Assembly (NCBI RefSeq): GCF_000428145.1
Contig: NZ_ATZJ01000061.1
Coordinates: forward strand, 1 to 13,354
Length of the DNA stretch: 13,354 nt
Reading direction: 5' to 3'
Origin: Chitinilyticum litopenaei DSM 21440
Lineage (GTDB): Bacteria; Pseudomonadota; Gammaproteobacteria; Burkholderiales; Chitinibacteraceae
Shown: in pieces, positions 12,382 through 13,354 of the stretch
Layout: the number at the start of each line of letters is the position of its first letter
Numbering within the stretch: position 1 is the first letter of the stretch
Notes under the pieces: generated by a model
What the model was told of the DNA's origin: nothing
Databases searched by the model: none
What the model saw: only the letters and a program-made list of their open reading frames with translations
Position numbers and translations under genes: made by a program

Positions 12382-13354
12382 CTCAGCCACAGGCCGAGAC
12401 TCCCCAACCCCCTGACGGATTCAGGCCACGCGCACCGTCACCGGTGTGCCCAACTGTGTGAAGCGGTTCAGCAGGGCGGCACGAACCTGGAGCTCCGCTA
12501 CCTGCCGCTCAAACGTGCGAGCCTTCACCCGTTCACCCAGCAATTTGAAACAGCGCATCTTGGCTTCAACCAGACTGCGCTGGTGGTAAGTACTCCAGCG
12601 TTTCCAGATCGCGGGCCCCAGCCGGCGCATCGCGCGCAGCGCTTCGTTCCGCACCCTGGCGCCGTCGCTTTGGTCTTTCCACGGCTGGCCGTTTTTGCGT
12701 ACCGGAATGATTGCTTCCGCCCCGCGTGCCGCAATCGCGGCATGGCACGCCTTGGTGTCGTAAGCGCCATCGGCGCGAACGCTGGCAATCGGCTCGTCGG
12801 CTGGAATCTGCGCCAGCAAATCCGGCAGAACCGGTGCATCACCGACGCCATTGCCGGTGACCTCAATTGCGCGGATTTCCAGCGTTTGCGCATCAATGCC
12901 CAGATGCACCTTGCGCCATTGCCGGCGGTATTCGGCGCCATGTTTTTTGCGTTTCCACTCGCCTTCGCCGAGGAATTGGATGCCGGTGCTGTCGATCAGC
13001 AGGTGTAAGCCACCCTGGCTGCGTCGCGCCGGAATCCGCACTGTCAGAGTCTGCTGACGACGGCTGAGCGTGCTGTAATTCGGTGCCTGCCAGTCGAGGC
13101 CGGCCAGCTTGATCAGGCTCTCGACCATGCCGATGGTCTGGCGCAGAGCCAGGCCGAACAGCACCTTGATCGATAGGCAAAACTGGATGGCGGCCTCGGA
13201 GAAGGTGGGCTGCCGCCCGGCCTTGCCGCCGGCCGGGGCATACCATTGCATGGCTGGATCAAGCCAGATCAGCAACGAGCCGCGCGCCTTGAGCGCGGCG
13301 TCGTAGTCACGCCAGTTAGTGGTTTTGTACTTGGCTGGGGCGGGCTTGGTCATC
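12367..13354 (-). mobile_element. IS5-family insertion sequence, IS903-like group (right side beyond window)
   Basis: The left boundary is placed at GGCTCTGTTGCATAA (12367-12381), which resembles the IS903 terminal repeat (GGCTTTGTTGAATAA). It lies 54 nt beyond the transposase stop and exactly where the Ere-like homology ends. The other terminal repeat lies past 13354. The 9 bases before the junction are GCCGCGCAT (12358-12366), the expected target duplication if this is IS903-like. Confidence 0.82.
12421..13353 (-). CDS. IS5-family transposase (IS903 group)
   Basis: A complete 310-residue DDE transposase, close to the IS903 enzyme (307 residues) and collinear with it from start to end: KYKTTNWRDYDAALKARGS at the N-terminus, GEGEWKRKKHG in the middle, QVAEL near the C-terminus. 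Catalytic residues are visible as LLIDSTG (first Asp), VRADGAYDT (second Asp) and RSLVEAKM (Glu in the Y-R-x-x-x-E-like region). No frameshift is present, so the protein looks intact. The ATG is at the last bases of the window, so its promoter and the second terminal repeat are out of view. It is transcribed toward the Ere-like remnant. Confidence 0.95.
   Translation of the reverse strand: MTKPAPAKYKTTNWRDYDAALKARGSLLIWLDPAMQWYAPAGGKAGRQPTFSEAAIQFCLSIKVLFGLALRQTIGMVESLIKLAGLDWQAPNYSTLSRRQQTLTVRIPARRSQGGLHLLIDSTGIQFLGEGEWKRKKHGAEYRRQWRKVHLGIDAQTLEIRAIEVTGNGVGDAPVLPDLLAQIPADEPIASVRADGAYDTKACHAAIAARGAEAIIPVRKNGQPWKDQSDGARVRNEALRAMRRLGPAIWKRWSTYHQRSLVEAKMRCFKLLGERVKARTFERQVAELQVRAALLNRFTQLGTPVTVRVA

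Overview
The window reads as a GC-rich betaproteobacterial chromosome segment. The pointers are a stand-alone heptose-1-phosphate adenylyltransferase (RfaE2; in Escherichia coli it is fused to the kinase as HldE), a major-facilitator gene coupled to ssb, and a YqhD-type alcohol dehydrogenase. A Neisseriales/Chromobacteriaceae-like host is my guess, not something the sequence proves. Ordinary housekeeping genes fill most of the window. Both ends carry insertion-sequence genes, and the right third (about 9.2-12.4 kb) is accessory in character.

Layout: (1) 1-201, minus: 5' part of an IS630-type transposase cut by the window edge. (2) 256-606, minus: YoaB-like RidA-family protein. (3) 654-673: minus-strand terminator. 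(4) 695-3765, minus: rfaE2 - mscS-type channel - fatty acid desaturase. The first two overlap by 4 nt (ATGA); the desaturase follows after a 72-nt gap with no visible terminator. This looks like a cell-envelope unit: LPS heptose activation, osmotic release, membrane lipid unsaturation. (5) 3890-4648, plus: CinA/MoaB-type domain protein, ending at a bidirectional terminator shared with a minus-strand tRNA-Gly(CCC) at 4705-4779. (6) 4932-6092, minus: iron/zinc alcohol dehydrogenase of the YqhD/BDH type. (7) 6266-7213, plus: orphan periplasmic sugar-binding-type protein with its terminator. (8) 7300-9200, minus: YajR-like MFS transporter followed by ssb, joined by a TAATG overlap.

(9) 9590-10894, plus: lipoprotein alpha/beta hydrolase. 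(10) 11395-12366, plus: lipoprotein of the erythromycin-esterase superfamily, broken by (11) an IS5-family (IS903-like) element from 12367 to the right edge. The IS junction falls just after the second His of the family's C-terminal H-x-x-H motif. The last residues and stop codon of the reading frame come from the IS end.

The most unusual material is non-coding. The two long intergenic stretches before the two lipoprotein genes (9201-9589 and 10895-11394) share a roughly 50-nt structured element (9279-9330 and 11018-11068) that begins with the same 8 bases and keeps the same pairing partners at the same spacing. They also share the 10-mer ATTTCACAAA at -84 and -88 from the respective start codons. 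The second stretch also holds a REP doublet (REPIN/BIME-like, 11159-11229). I found no CRISPR array, rRNA or complete defence system, and nothing that clearly amounts to a new multi-gene system.
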